64,000 bases of DNA, taken from positions 1 through 64,000 of the forward strand of contig JAEUMK010000025.1 of NCBI GenBank assembly GCA_016792565.1. The letters run 5' to 3'. Positions 50,803-59,858 of this stretch are shown here, in pieces. The DNA is from Alphaproteobacteria bacterium (GTDB lineage Bacteria > Pseudomonadota > Alphaproteobacteria > Micropepsales > Micropepsaceae). How positions within the stretch are numbered: position 1 is the stretch's first letter; each line of letters begins with the position of its first letter. Under the pieces are notes generated by a model. That model did not search any database, had not been told where the DNA came from, and saw only the letters and a list, made by a program, of their open reading frames with translations. The translations under genes were made by a program, and so were the position numbers.

Positions 50803-51582
50803 TCAGCGCGCCAGGAACGCCAGCACCGCCGCCTTCGTGCCCTTGTCGCCGACCGCGCTCATGTGGTCGCGGCCGGGAATGATGCGCATCGCCGCGCCGG
50901 GGATCGCCGCCGCCAGCGCGTCCGGCGGCCCGGTGACGGTATCGTTCTCGCCGCAGACGACGAGCACCGGGCGGGCGATCCGCGCCAGCCCGCCCGCATC
51001 GAACGCCGTGCGCGGCCGCCGCCAGCAGGCGGCGAGCGCCACCCGGTCCTGCTTCTGCTGGTCGGCGAAGAGACGGAATGCCTTGGCCCCGCGGTCGGCG
51101 ATGGTCTCCGGGTCGTCGGCGAGCAGCGCGTCGGGGACGGCCGGCGCGAAGTCGGGCGGTTCCAGGTAGTTGCGGCCGAGCCCGGCCAGGACGGCGCGGT
51201 CCACGCGGGACGGCGCATCCAGCAGCAGCCGGATCGCCACCATCGCCCCCATCGAGTAGCCGACCACGTCGGCGCGGGCGACGCCGCAGGCCTCCAGCAC
51301 CTGGACGCAGTCGCGGGCCAGCAGGCCCTCGTCGTAGTCGGCGGCGGCGTGGCTGCGCTCGCTCTCGCCGTGGCCGCGATGGTCGAAGGCGACGACCCGC
51401 CGCCCCGCCTCGGCGAAGGCGCGGTACCAGCCCGTCGCCTTCCAGTTGGTCTGGCGGCTGGAGGCGAAGCCATGGACCAGAAGGACCGGCGGCCCCCGTT
51501 CCGGTCCGGCGGCGGGAATGTCGTCATAGGCGAGCGCCAGCGTTCCGCCATGCGCCCGCGCCACTTCCAGCGATCTCGTCAT
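50803..51582 (-). CDS. Alpha/beta hydrolase
   Basis: A 259-residue alpha/beta hydrolase fold enzyme. VLLVHGFASSRQTNWKATGW is the oxyanion/HG region. The nucleophile elbow is GYSMGAMVAIRL, followed by the acid residue region (VLVVCGENDTVTGPPDAL, Asp) and a C-terminal His in IPGRDHMSAVGDKGT. An RVVAFDHRGHGESERSH strand typical of esterases and C-C hydrolases is present. The substrate is unknown. It is 12 bp from convergent cysE and divergent from the M20 amidohydrolase. Confidence 0.92.
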   Translation of the reverse strand: MTRSLEVARAHGGTLALAYDDIPAAGPERGPPVLLVHGFASSRQTNWKATGWYRAFAEAGRRVVAFDHRGHGESERSHAAADYDEGLLARDCVQVLEACGVARADVVGYSMGAMVAIRLLLDAPSRVDRAVLAGLGRNYLEPPDFAPAVPDALLADDPETIADRGAKAFRLFADQQKQDRVALAACWRRPRTAFDAGGLARIARPVLVVCGENDTVTGPPDALAAAIPGAAMRIIPGRDHMSAVGDKGTKAAVLAFLAR

Positions 51583-51686
51583 GTCCCCTCCGGCCTTGTG
51601 CGAGAATACATCGCCTGGGGCCGCCGCACCCCTTTTCAGCGCAGTCGTCCGGGCCGATGATGGCCCATCGATCGGAGGATGACGGC

Positions 51687-52946
51687 ATGGACGTGGAAGC
51701 CCTCAAGCGCGACGCCTGCGCCGCCATCGACGCGATGGCGGGCGATCTGGTCGCGGTCTCGCACTACATCCACGCCAATCCCGAACTCGCCTTCAAGGAG
51801 GAAAAGGCCGCCGCCCGCCTCACCGCCGAGGTCGAACGCGCCGGCCTCACCGTCGAACGCGGCGCCTACGGCGTCGGCACCGCCTTCGCCAGCGCCTTCG
51901 GCAAGCCGGGCGCGCCCGAGGTCGGCATCCTGTCGGAATACGACGCCCTGCCCGGAATCGGCCATGCCTGCGGCCACAACGTCATCGCGACGATCGGCCT
52001 TGGCGCCGCCCTCGGCCTGGCGAAGCTGGGGGCGCGTCTGCCGGGGCGCGTGCGCTATCTGGGCACCCCGGCCGAGGAAGCCGGCGGCGGCAAGGAGTTC
52101 ATGGCGCAGAAGGGCGCGTTCGACGGGCTCGACGCCGCCATGATGGTCCATTCGGCCGGCTTCGACATCGAGACCATGCCCTGCATCTGCGTGGCGACCG
52201 TCGACGTCGTCTATGAAGGCGTGCCGGCGCACGCCTCGGCGATGCCGCACAAGGGCGTCAACGCCCTGGACGCCCTGGTCCTCGCCTATCAGGGCATCGC
52301 CGCGCTGCGCCAGCACATCCGCCAGAGCGAGCGGCTGCACGGCATCATCACCGATGGTGGCCAGGCGGCCAACATCGTGCCGGCCCGGGCGGCGGGCCAG
52401 TGGTTCGTCCGCGCCCCCGACGCCGCCTCGCTCGCCCGCCTCAAGACGCGCGTCGAAGGCTGCTTCCAGGCCGGGGCCTTCGCGACCGGCGCCAAGGTCG
52501 ATATCCAGTGGGCGGCGGTCGACTATCTCGACCTCAAGACGAGCTGGCCGCTGGCGAAGTCCTATCGCCGCAACGCCGAGGCGCTGGGCCGGACCTTCGT
52601 CGACCTCGACACCCTCCCGGCCGGCATGGCGGGCTCGACCGACATGGGCAATGTCAGCCACCGCGTCCCCTCGATCCACCCGATGATCGCCGGCGGCCCG
52701 GCCAATGTCGTGATCCACCACCCCGATTTCGCCGCCCACGCCGTCAGCCCCAAGGGCGACCGGGCGGCGATCGACGGCGCCAAGGCGCTGGCCATGACCT
52801 CGATCGACCTTTTCTGCGACGCCCGGTTGCGGGCCGACACCCGAGCCGCCTTCGAGGCGAGCGCCGGGGAGAGCCGTGCGGCGCTCGCGAAAGCCTTCAA
52901 TTCCGCCGCCCCGATGGAGGCGATCGGGGGCTGCGGCTGCCGCTAG
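51687..52946 (+). CDS. M20 family amidohydrolase/peptidase
   Basis: A 419-residue M20D-like enzyme related to amidohydrolases such as AbgB and PM20D2. It has LVAVSHYIHANPELAFKEEK, ILSEYDALPGIGHACGHN with metal-binding Asp and His, and GTPAEEAGGGKEFMAQKGA, with the metal-bridging acidic pair. A dimerisation region begins VDVVYEGVPAHASAMPHKGV, then TDGGQAANIVPARAAGQWF. It ends SIDLFCDARL and then a Cys-containing tail (IGGCGCR). It probably hydrolyses an N-acyl or p-aminobenzoyl-amino-acid amide; the substrate is unknown. GGAGGA precedes the ATG at 51687 and supports the start. An upstream Met would reach into the divergent hydrolase gene. Confidence 0.9.
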   Translation: MDVEALKRDACAAIDAMAGDLVAVSHYIHANPELAFKEEKAAARLTAEVERAGLTVERGAYGVGTAFASAFGKPGAPEVGILSEYDALPGIGHACGHNVIATIGLGAALGLAKLGARLPGRVRYLGTPAEEAGGGKEFMAQKGAFDGLDAAMMVHSAGFDIETMPCICVATVDVVYEGVPAHASAMPHKGVNALDALVLAYQGIAALRQHIRQSERLHGIITDGGQAANIVPARAAGQWFVRAPDAASLARLKTRVEGCFQAGAFATGAKVDIQWAAVDYLDLKTSWPLAKSYRRNAEALGRTFVDLDTLPAGMAGSTDMGNVSHRVPSIHPMIAGGPANVVIHHPDFAAHAVSPKGDRAAIDGAKALAMTSIDLFCDARLRADTRAAFEASAGESRAALAKAFNSAAPMEAIGGCGCR

Positions 52947-53122
52947 TCCCCGCCCGGCGGCACAAGTCCTTGCCGGACCGGGCAAAAGGGGGGGCCGCCC
53001 TGCCCCCAAAAAGACACAACTCGCCCCTTGTCTTCGCGTTCGCGTAAAGACATCTTGCGCCGCAAATCGCCGCAGGCGTTACGGCCCACCCGGATCGGGG
53101 CGGGCTCGGGGGATATTTCTGA
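52947..53122. other. Intergenic region M20 - glycosyltransferase (176 bp)
   Basis: No coding sequence or strong hairpin is visible. The glycosyltransferase start is preceded by GGGGGATATTTCTGA. Confidence 0.4.
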
Positions 53123-54637
53123 ATGTCGCAGCTGATCATGACACAGCTGAGCACCGGTTCGGCGCTCTGGTCGCAGGTCAACGACCTGCTCGTTCTGGGA
53201 GCCTGGTGCTTCTTCGTGCTGGCGCTGGTCATCGTCTGCGGGCTGGGGCTGCACCTGCTGACCCTGACGGCGATGTTCGCGGCGAACCGCGGCAAGGGCG
53301 CGGCGCTCCAGGCGAAATACGCCGCCCTGCCGCTGCCGGCCGAACCGCCGCGCGTGCTGATCCAGCTGCCGACCTTCAACGAGTCCGGCGTCGTGGAGCG
53401 GGCGCTGGAGGCGGCGGCGGCGATCGACTGGCCGCGCGACCGGCTGCGCATCCAGCTGCTCGACGATTCCACCGACGGCACGGTCGATATCGCCCGCGCC
53501 AAGGTGGAGGCGCTGAAGGCGCGCGGCGTCGATGCCGAGGTGATCCACCGGACCAACCGCGAGGGCTTCAAGGCCGGCGCGCTGAAGAACGGGCTGCTCT
53601 ACGACGATTGCGAATTCGTCGCCATCTTCGACGCCGACTTCATCCCTCCCACCGACATCCTGAAGCGCACCATCCCGACGCTCGCGAACGATTCGAGCCT
53701 CGCCTACGTGCAGACCCGCTGGGACCACATCAACGAAGGCGCCAATCTTCTCACCCGCGCCCAGTCGCTGATGCTCGACGCCCATTTCGCGGTCGAGCAG
53801 GCGGCGCGCAACTGGTCGGGCCTCTTCATGCCGTTCAACGGCACCGGCGGCGTCTGGCGCCGCAAGGCGATCGACGACGCCGGCGGCTGGGAAGGCGACA
53901 CGCTGACCGAGGACATCGATCTGGCGATCCGCGCCGCGATGAAGGGCTGGTCGACCGCCTTCCTGCCGTCGGTCGCCATTCCCGGCGAACTGCCCGAGAA
54001 CGTGCCCGCCTGGCGCCAGCAGCAGTTCCGCTGGACCAAGGGCTTCACCCAGGTCGCGCTCAAGCTGCTGCCGCAGGTCTATCGCTCGGACCGCCTGACC
54101 TTCTGGCAGAAATTCGCCATGACCTTCCAGCTCTTCCAGGGCTGGGCCTATCCGGCCGGCGCGCTGGCGCTGTTCTCGGCCCTCGCCGCCATGGTGCTGA
54201 CCTCGACCCAGCCCTGGGGCATCTTCTTCCTCGGCGTCTTCTCGACCGCCTTCGGCGGCTTCGCGGTCTTCGCGATGACCCTGGCCGGCCAGCTTCAGCT
54301 GAAGCGCAAGGTCGGGCTGCGCACGCTGGTCTCGTTCTTCACGATGCTGGCGCTGAACGGCGGCCTGACGCTCTCCAACACCCGTTCGATCTGGGAAGCC
54401 GTGCGCGGCACGCCCTCGGCCTTCGTGCGCACCCCCAAGGGCCGGGACGCCGAACTCGACAAGGCGCGTCCCACCAAGGGCCATAGCGGCCTCGGCGAGC
54501 TCTTCCTCGCGGTCGGCGCGATCGCGGTGGCGATCTGGGACGAGGCCTGGTACTCGCCCTTCTTCGCACTGACCGTGTTCGGTCTCGCCCTGGTCGGCTC
54601 GGCGACGCTCACCGCCCGTCTCGCCCGCCAGGCGTGA
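53123..54637 (+). CDS. Processive family-2 glycosyltransferase (cellulose/mannan-synthase-like)
   Basis: A 504-residue membrane glycosyltransferase. An N-terminal helix (LLVLGAWCFFVLALVIVCGL) precedes a GT2 catalytic domain with PRVLIQLPTFNESGVVERAL, LLDDSTDGTVDIAR (nucleotide-contacting Asp), VAIFDADFIPPTD (DxD) and LTEDIDLAIRAAMKGW (TED). The processivity motif follows as QQQFRWTKGFTQVALKLL (QxxRW). Four C-terminal helices follow. The motif set is that of CSLA/BcsA-type beta-glycan synthases, which extrude beta-mannan, glucan or similar chains through the membrane. The sugar cannot be read from the sequence. No bcsB-like or cyclic-di-GMP-binding PilZ domain is visible, which argues against classical bacterial cellulose synthase. 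Confidence 0.9.
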   Translation: MSQLIMTQLSTGSALWSQVNDLLVLGAWCFFVLALVIVCGLGLHLLTLTAMFAANRGKGAALQAKYAALPLPAEPPRVLIQLPTFNESGVVERALEAAAAIDWPRDRLRIQLLDDSTDGTVDIARAKVEALKARGVDAEVIHRTNREGFKAGALKNGLLYDDCEFVAIFDADFIPPTDILKRTIPTLANDSSLAYVQTRWDHINEGANLLTRAQSLMLDAHFAVEQAARNWSGLFMPFNGTGGVWRRKAIDDAGGWEGDTLTEDIDLAIRAAMKGWSTAFLPSVAIPGELPENVPAWRQQQFRWTKGFTQVALKLLPQVYRSDRLTFWQKFAMTFQLFQGWAYPAGALALFSALAAMVLTSTQPWGIFFLGVFSTAFGGFAVFAMTLAGQLQLKRKVGLRTLVSFFTMLALNGGLTLSNTRSIWEAVRGTPSAFVRTPKGRDAELDKARPTKGHSGLGELFLAVGAIAVAIWDEAWYSPFFALTVFGLALVGSATLTARLARQA

Positions 54638-54642
54638 CGCGG

Positions 54643-54666
54643 CCCGCCGAAGGGCGGGTCTGCGTG
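54643..54666 (+). terminator. Weak terminator-like hairpin after the glycosyltransferase
   Basis: CCCGCC-GAAG-GGCGGG (54643-54658), followed by TCTGCGTGA. The T-run is poor, so this is a weak candidate. Confidence 0.35.
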
Positions 54667-54756
54667 AAGCTTTCGTGAAATCCGAAATCCGCTAAGCGGG
54701 CGTTCACCGGGCTCGCGGATCGTGGCCCCGCAATCAAGCGAGCGGGCGGGGCGCGC

Positions 54757-55947
54757 ATGTATTCGGTGGCGGTGCCGGGCGGACGGGCGCCCGGTCTGGA
54801 CGATTTCGCGGATCGGGTGACGCCCGTCGGGCCGCGCCTGCTCTGCCAGGATCTCTATCGCCGCTTCTCGGCCGACCCCGACCTCCTGTCGGTGCCGGTG
54901 GTCGATGGCGGCATGCCGCTCGGCCTCGTCCATCGCGGCGACTTCATGATGCGTCTCGCCCATCACTTCGGCCGCGCGCTCTACGCCAAGAAGCCGGTCA
55001 CGGTGCTGATGGACCCCGATCCGCTGACCCTCGAGCGCACGGTGGCGCTGGAGAGCGTCAAGGCGACGATCGCCGGCAGCCGGCCCTGCGCGCTGATCAA
55101 GGGCTTCATCATCACCGATGGCGGCCGCTACGCCGCGCTGGGGACGGCGCTGTCGCTGATCCGCCACTCGCTGGCGCAGGCCGAGCAGCACGCGGCCGAA
55201 CTCGCCGCCGCCCTCGATGCGGCGCGCCGGGCGGGCGCCGCGAAGTCGGCCTTCCTGGCGACCATGAGCCACGAGCTGCGCACCCCGCTCAACGCGGTGA
55301 TCGGGTTTTCGGACCTCATCGCCGAGCAGGCCATCGGCCCCATCGACGAAGGCTATGTCGGTTATGCCAGGGCGATCAGGGAAGGCGGCGATCATCTCCT
55401 GTCCATCGTCACCGACGTGCTGGACTTCGCCAAGGTCGAGAGCGGCGAAGTGGAACTCCACGAGGAAGTCTTCGATCTGCGCGAGGAGATCGAACGCGCC
55501 GCCCGCATCCTGGGGCCCCAGTCCGCCCGGCGGCAGGTCGCGCTGGACGTAGTGCCGGGCGGCCCGGCGACGCTGCTCGCCGATCCGCGCCTGACCCGCC
55601 AGATGCTGCTGAACCTTGCCGGCAACGCCGTGAAGTTCACGCCCGCCGGCGGCCATGTGCGCCTTTCCTGCGGGATGGATGCGGACGGCGCGGCGTTCTT
55701 CGCCGTCGCCGACGAGGGCTGCGGCATGGACGAAGCCGAGATCGAGATCGCCCTCCAGCCCTTCCGCCAGATCGATAACGGCCTCACCCGCCTTCACGAA
55801 GGCACCGGGCTCGGCCTGCCGCTGGTGAAGGCCTACGCCGAGGCGCATGGCGGCACGCTGGCGCTGGCGAGCCGCAAGGGCGCCGGGACGACGGCCCGGG
55901 TCGCGTTTCCGGAGCGCCGCAGCGCCGCCGCCGAACGCGCCGCCTGA
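54757..55947 (+). CDS. Soluble sensor histidine kinase with N-terminal CBS-like region
   Basis: A 396-residue kinase without transmembrane helices. The N-terminal 130 residues (FSADPDLLSVPVVDGGMPLG, then VHRGDFMMRLAHHFGRALYA) resemble a CBS-like or GGDEF-free sensory module. The H-box is FLATMSHELRTPLNAVIGFS, then LLSIVTDVLDFAKVESGEV, the N-box NLAGNAVKFTPAGGHV, G1 VADEGCGMDEAEIEIALQPF and the G2 loop GTGLGLPLVKAYAEAHGG. It probably works in the cytosol and phosphorylates an unknown receiver not encoded nearby. The N-terminal signal (nucleotide or other ligand) is a guess. The gene lies alone between the glycosyltransferase and the TonB receptor. Confidence 0.88.
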   Translation: MYSVAVPGGRAPGLDDFADRVTPVGPRLLCQDLYRRFSADPDLLSVPVVDGGMPLGLVHRGDFMMRLAHHFGRALYAKKPVTVLMDPDPLTLERTVALESVKATIAGSRPCALIKGFIITDGGRYAALGTALSLIRHSLAQAEQHAAELAAALDAARRAGAAKSAFLATMSHELRTPLNAVIGFSDLIAEQAIGPIDEGYVGYARAIREGGDHLLSIVTDVLDFAKVESGEVELHEEVFDLREEIERAARILGPQSARRQVALDVVPGGPATLLADPRLTRQMLLNLAGNAVKFTPAGGHVRLSCGMDADGAAFFAVADEGCGMDEAEIEIALQPFRQIDNGLTRLHEGTGLGLPLVKAYAEAHGGTLALASRKGAGTTARVAFPERRSAAAERAA

Positions 55948-55994
55948 GGCGCCGCCGGGACGACGCGCCGCCCGACAGGGCATCCGGCAAAGGA

Positions 55995-56020
55995 AAAGGG
56001 CGGCCTCGCGGCCGCCCTTT
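55995..56020. terminator. Bidirectional terminator between the sensor kinase and the TonB receptor
   Basis: AAAGGGCGGCC pairs with GGCCGCCCTTT (11 bp, TCGC loop), flanked by A and T runs. Confidence 0.88.
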
Positions 56021-56044
56021 CGCGTTGTGCGCCGTCCGGGTCCG

Positions 56045-59000
56045 TCAGAACTCGTAGCGGACGCCGATCTGGATCTGCCAGTAGGAGCTGTCGGCGACGG
56101 ACTCGCGCGCCCCGACCGCCGGCAGGGTGTTGACGTTGTAGCTGTAGCAGCTCGTCGCCTGCGTGCAGCCGCCGACGCCGCTGGCCACGATGCTGGTGTT
56201 CAGCACGTTCGCCGTCGGCGGGAAGGTGATGCTGGTGAACCGGCCCCAGTTCTTGTTGAGCAGGTTGGTCAGGTTGAAGATGTCGAGCTCCAGCGTGACC
56301 TTGTGGTCTTCCCAGATGGTGACGTCCTGCTCGAGGCTCATGTCGATGCGGCTGGACCACGGCCCGAAGAACTCGTTGCGGGGAGCGATCGATCCGGCAT
56401 GCTCGATAAGGCCGGTGCGCTGGAGATACGAGGTGAAGTTCGCCAGCTGGGCCGGCGTCGTGCCGGCGGCATAGACGACGCGCGGGTCGGACGTCAGCGC
56501 GATGTTGCCGCTGGCATCGACCTGCGGCACGTAGAACAGGTTGGCGCCGTTCTGCTGGTTGGTGCCGAAATTGCCGTTCGCGCCGCTGGCGAAGGTGTAG
56601 CTGAAGGGCTGACCCGACATGCGCACCGCGAAGAAGTTCAGCCGCGTCTCGTAGCCGTCGAAGAACGAGTAGTTCAGGCCGAGATTCATCGTGTAGCGGT
56701 GACGGCGCTCGAAGTCCGAACGGGCCAGCTCGGGATCGTTCAGGTTCGTGTAGGCGCGGTTGGTGAGGTTCGAGTTGGCGACCGACGAGGTGCCGCCGCC
56801 GATGTCCTTCACGTCCGACCACGTATAGCCCATCGACAGGTCGATGCCGCCGTCGCCTTCGAAGACTTCCCAGTACTTCTTGGCCGCCAGCACGATGTAC
56901 TGCGCCTCGCCCGCGTCGACGTTGGTGAGGACGATGTCGCGGAAGCCGCTGCCCGTGCCGGACGGACGGCCGGTCCTGAGGTCATAGCGCTTGCGGCCGA
57001 GATCGGCATCGGGGGCCGGCGTGTCGAAGGCGTTGACCGCCGCCGTGTTCGCCGGGTCGGTCTGGCGCAGGTCGCGCCAGAACAGCTGGTCGAGGCCCTT
57101 CATGTAGAGGTACTCGACCGTGAACTGGTAGCCGGCCCAGTCGCCGTCGAGACCCAGATTGAAGCGCCACGTCGAGGGCATCTTGAAGTTGGGGTCGAGC
57201 GCGTTGACCGTGCCGCCGCCGGCCCGCGTGGTGAGCGCGTCCTGCAGGGCCTGGGGAACGGGGAACGGATCGAAATTGACCGGCGCGACGCCGAGGAAGT
57301 TCGCCGCCGGGAAGTTGATCGGGCTGCCCGAAGCGATCGGTCCGCCGGGCAGGCCCTGGATGACCGAGATGACCGTGCCGGAGTTCGAGTAGTTGTTCGA
57401 AATCCACACATTCGGCGCGCCGCCGGAATAGCGGCCGACGCCGCCGCGGGCGACCAGCGACAGATCCTCTTCCTCGGGGATCTCGAAATCGTAGGAGAAC
57501 GAGAAGCGCGGCAGGAAGATCGACTTGCCGTCGAGGTCCGAGGTGTTGGCGAAGCCGTAGGTCGACTCGAAGCCCGTGTTGAGCGGAATGAAGCCGTTCG
57601 ACGAGAACCAGTCGTAGCGGACGCCGGCCATGACCGAGAACTGGTCGTTCACGTCCCAGTCGTCCTGGATATAGACCGAATAGAGGTCGTAGCCCCAGAT
57701 CGCCGCGGCGTCGTCCGAATTGTTGCTGACCGCGTTCTGGTACTGGATCGACCAGGTGCCGGGCGTGACGTTCGTGCGGCTGTCCGCCGCCGAGGCGACG
57801 ATGCCGTTGGCGAAGTCGGTGAGCGAGTTGAAGCGGTAGGTGCCGCGCGCGCCCTGGACGAAGGCGTTGTAGATGTCGAGCTGCTTCAGCTCGGCGCCCG
57901 CCTTGATGACGTGCGCGTCCAGATCGTAGGTCGCCGTGAACTTATACTGGTCGAGCGTATAGTCCATGAAGTTGTAGTGGCGCGAGAAGTCGGGGCCGAA
58001 GACGATGTAGCTGTCGTCGGCATTGCCCGCGACGTTGTCGGCGCCGTCGGTACGCACCCACATCTCGGGGAACTCGTTGCCGCCCAGCGGGGTCTGGTTG
58101 CCCTTCACCTCGACATGGCCGTAGCGGAACTCCGTCGACAGCCTGTCGGTCCAGTCGGAGAAGAGCTGGAAAGTGTAGGTGTCGAGGTCTTCGGCATCCT
58201 TGTACCAGTTCGACGCGAGATAGAGGACGCCGGCGCCCGAAGCGCTGGAGACCGCCGGGGCGCGCTGCGTCGTCACCGACAGCGTGCCGCCGCGCACCCG
58301 CTGATACGACAGCTGGGCGCGGTGCTGGTCGGTGATGTTCCAGTTCAGCTTGGCGAACCAGCGCTCGTTCTCTTCGGTGTAGCCGCTGGCGAGGCCCAGC
58401 GGGTCGAAGCCCCACACCGTATTGGCGGTCGCGGTGACCGCATCGATGTCGGCCTGGCTGACGCCCGGCACCTGGAAGGTGAAGGTGTTGGCGGCGGCGC
58501 CCTCGCCCGGTCCGATGGAAATCGGGGTCACGCGCTCGATCTTGTCGTAGCCCAGGAAGAAGAACAGCGTGTCCTCGACGATCGCGCCGCCGAAGGTCGC
58601 GCCGTAGGTCTTTTCCTCGAACACCGGAGCGGTCGTCAGCTCCTTGCTCTTGGTGCCGCGCAGGCCGTCGTCCTTGAAGTAATAGTAGGCCGAGCCGTGG
58701 AAATCGTTCTCGCCCGACTTGGTGACGACGTTGATCACGCCGCCGCAGAAATCGTTGTATTCGGTGTCGTAGGGCGACACCGCGACCTGGATCTGCTTCG
58801 ACCAGTCGAACGGCAGCGGCGAGCGCGCCGTCGGATAGCCGCCGCGGTTGAGGCCGAAGCTGTCGTTCTGGGGCACGCCGTCGACGAGGAAGGCGTTGCA
58901 GCGCGGGTTGGCGCCGGCGATCGACAGGGGCGAGTCGGTGTCGCCGAAATCGATATAGGCGAGCGGGCTCTGCTGGACGACTTCCTTGATGTCGCGCGTG

Positions 59001-59467
59001 ACGGTCGGGATGTTCTTGATGCTGGTCGCATCGAACTGGGCGCCGACGCCGCGGGCGTCGATCGCCGGATTGGTGTCGCGCACGCCGATGACGGTCACTT
59101 CCTCGGAGGCGACGGTCGCGTCGGTCGAGGTCACCGTCACTTCAAGGCGCAGCGGCTCGCCGAGCGTCAGGTAGACGTCCTGGACCGCCGTCGGCTTGTA
59201 GCCCTCGGCCGTCACCGTCACCGTGTAGGGGCCGCCGACCGGCAGGCCGGAAGCGTTGAAGAAGCCGCCCTCGGACGAGGTGGTGGAATTGGTCTGGCCG
59301 GTCGCTTCGTTCCTGATCTGGATCGCCGCGCCGGGAACGGCGAAGCCGTCGGCATCGACGATCGTGCCGCGGATGCTGGACGACACCGCCTGCGCCATGG
59401 CCGGCACGGCCATCGCGAACGCGAGTACGGGCAGCGCCACGCCGCCAAAAAGGCTTGAATACTTCAT
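56045..59467 (-). CDS. Oar-like TonB-dependent receptor with carboxypeptidase-regulatory domain
   Basis: A 1140-residue outer-membrane receptor. A signal peptide (SLFGGVALPVLAFAMAVPAMAQ) precedes a CarboxypepD-like plug-adjacent domain of about 85 residues: IRGTIVDADGFAVPGAAIQI, NATGQ-type EATGQTNST and PYTVTVTAEGYKPTAVQDVY. The plug region contains NPAIDARGVGAQFDATSIKN and SPLSIAGANPRCNAFLVDGV. It is followed by a long beta-barrel of aromatic/polar strands, ending QIQIGVRYEF with the terminal aromatic. It resembles Oar/SusC-like receptors that import large or peptide substrates with TonB energy; the ligand is unknown. The start at 59467 gives the signal peptide directly; a longer frame was rejected. 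No lipoprotein partner is adjacent. Confidence 0.92.
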   Translation of the reverse strand: MKYSSLFGGVALPVLAFAMAVPAMAQAVSSSIRGTIVDADGFAVPGAAIQIRNEATGQTNSTTSSEGGFFNASGLPVGGPYTVTVTAEGYKPTAVQDVYLTLGEPLRLEVTVTSTDATVASEEVTVIGVRDTNPAIDARGVGAQFDATSIKNIPTVTRDIKEVVQQSPLAYIDFGDTDSPLSIAGANPRCNAFLVDGVPQNDSFGLNRGGYPTARSPLPFDWSKQIQVAVSPYDTEYNDFCGGVINVVTKSGENDFHGSAYYYFKDDGLRGTKSKELTTAPVFEEKTYGATFGGAIVEDTLFFFLGYDKIERVTPISIGPGEGAAANTFTFQVPGVSQADIDAVTATANTVWGFDPLGLASGYTEENERWFAKLNWNITDQHRAQLSYQRVRGGTLSVTTQRAPAVSSASGAGVLYLASNWYKDAEDLDTYTFQLFSDWTDRLSTEFRYGHVEVKGNQTPLGGNEFPEMWVRTDGADNVAGNADDSYIVFGPDFSRHYNFMDYTLDQYKFTATYDLDAHVIKAGAELKQLDIYNAFVQGARGTYRFNSLTDFANGIVASAADSRTNVTPGTWSIQYQNAVSNNSDDAAAIWGYDLYSVYIQDDWDVNDQFSVMAGVRYDWFSSNGFIPLNTGFESTYGFANTSDLDGKSIFLPRFSFSYDFEIPEEEDLSLVARGGVGRYSGGAPNVWISNNYSNSGTVISVIQGLPGGPIASGSPINFPAANFLGVAPVNFDPFPVPQALQDALTTRAGGGTVNALDPNFKMPSTWRFNLGLDGDWAGYQFTVEYLYMKGLDQLFWRDLRQTDPANTAAVNAFDTPAPDADLGRKRYDLRTGRPSGTGSGFRDIVLTNVDAGEAQYIVLAAKKYWEVFEGDGGIDLSMGYTWSDVKDIGGGTSSVANSNLTNRAYTNLNDPELARSDFERRHRYTMNLGLNYSFFDGYETRLNFFAVRMSGQPFSYTFASGANGNFGTNQQNGANLFYVPQVDASGNIALTSDPRVVYAAGTTPAQLANFTSYLQRTGLIEHAGSIAPRNEFFGPWSSRIDMSLEQDVTIWEDHKVTLELDIFNLTNLLNKNWGRFTSITFPPTANVLNTSIVASGVGGCTQATSCYSYNVNTLPAVGARESVADSSYWQIQIGVRYEF

Positions 59468-59858
59468 CGAGAGACCCCCACCGGTTTCGAGCCGGACGCG
59501 CATCGCGGCGATCGGCGCCATTGCTGGCGCTCACCGCGTGCCACCCCATTGCCAACGGTCTCTAACGGATATGTGACAGTTGCGTGAAACAGAACCGCTG
59601 AGTCTGTGGATAACCGGATTCGGGAACATGTGTGTCTTTCGCGCCGCAACATGATCCGATTCGCAGCTGCGGCAGACGGGGGCCCGGGCCGGCCCGCCGC
59701 CCGCCCCTACGTCGATGGGCCTGAAATCTGGCCGAATCGGCGGCGCCGGCCGGGCTTTCCGCACCGCGACCTTTCGCTGCCGTGTCGTGACCCGCTATGA
59801 CGGTCGGCGGGACGCGGGCCGCCAAGACGCCCGCGCCGGGAACAGGGACGAAACGACG
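59468..59858. other. Divergent intergenic region TonB receptor / acyl-CoA ligase (391 bp)
   Basis: This region holds the promoters of two divergent genes. I see no long inverted repeat or defined operator. A stretch at about 59572-59648 is relatively AT-rich and may carry -10 and -35 elements, but I cannot place them with confidence. The ligase start is at 59859, and no separate gene is supported here. Confidence 0.4.

Noticed and set aside
55847-59458. Very long + strand open frame opposite the TonB receptor gene
   Set aside because: It is antisense to a gene with clear signal peptide, domain and terminal-aromatic evidence. Long antisense frames are expected at this GC content, and the frame gives an Arg/Asp/Val-rich product without motifs.
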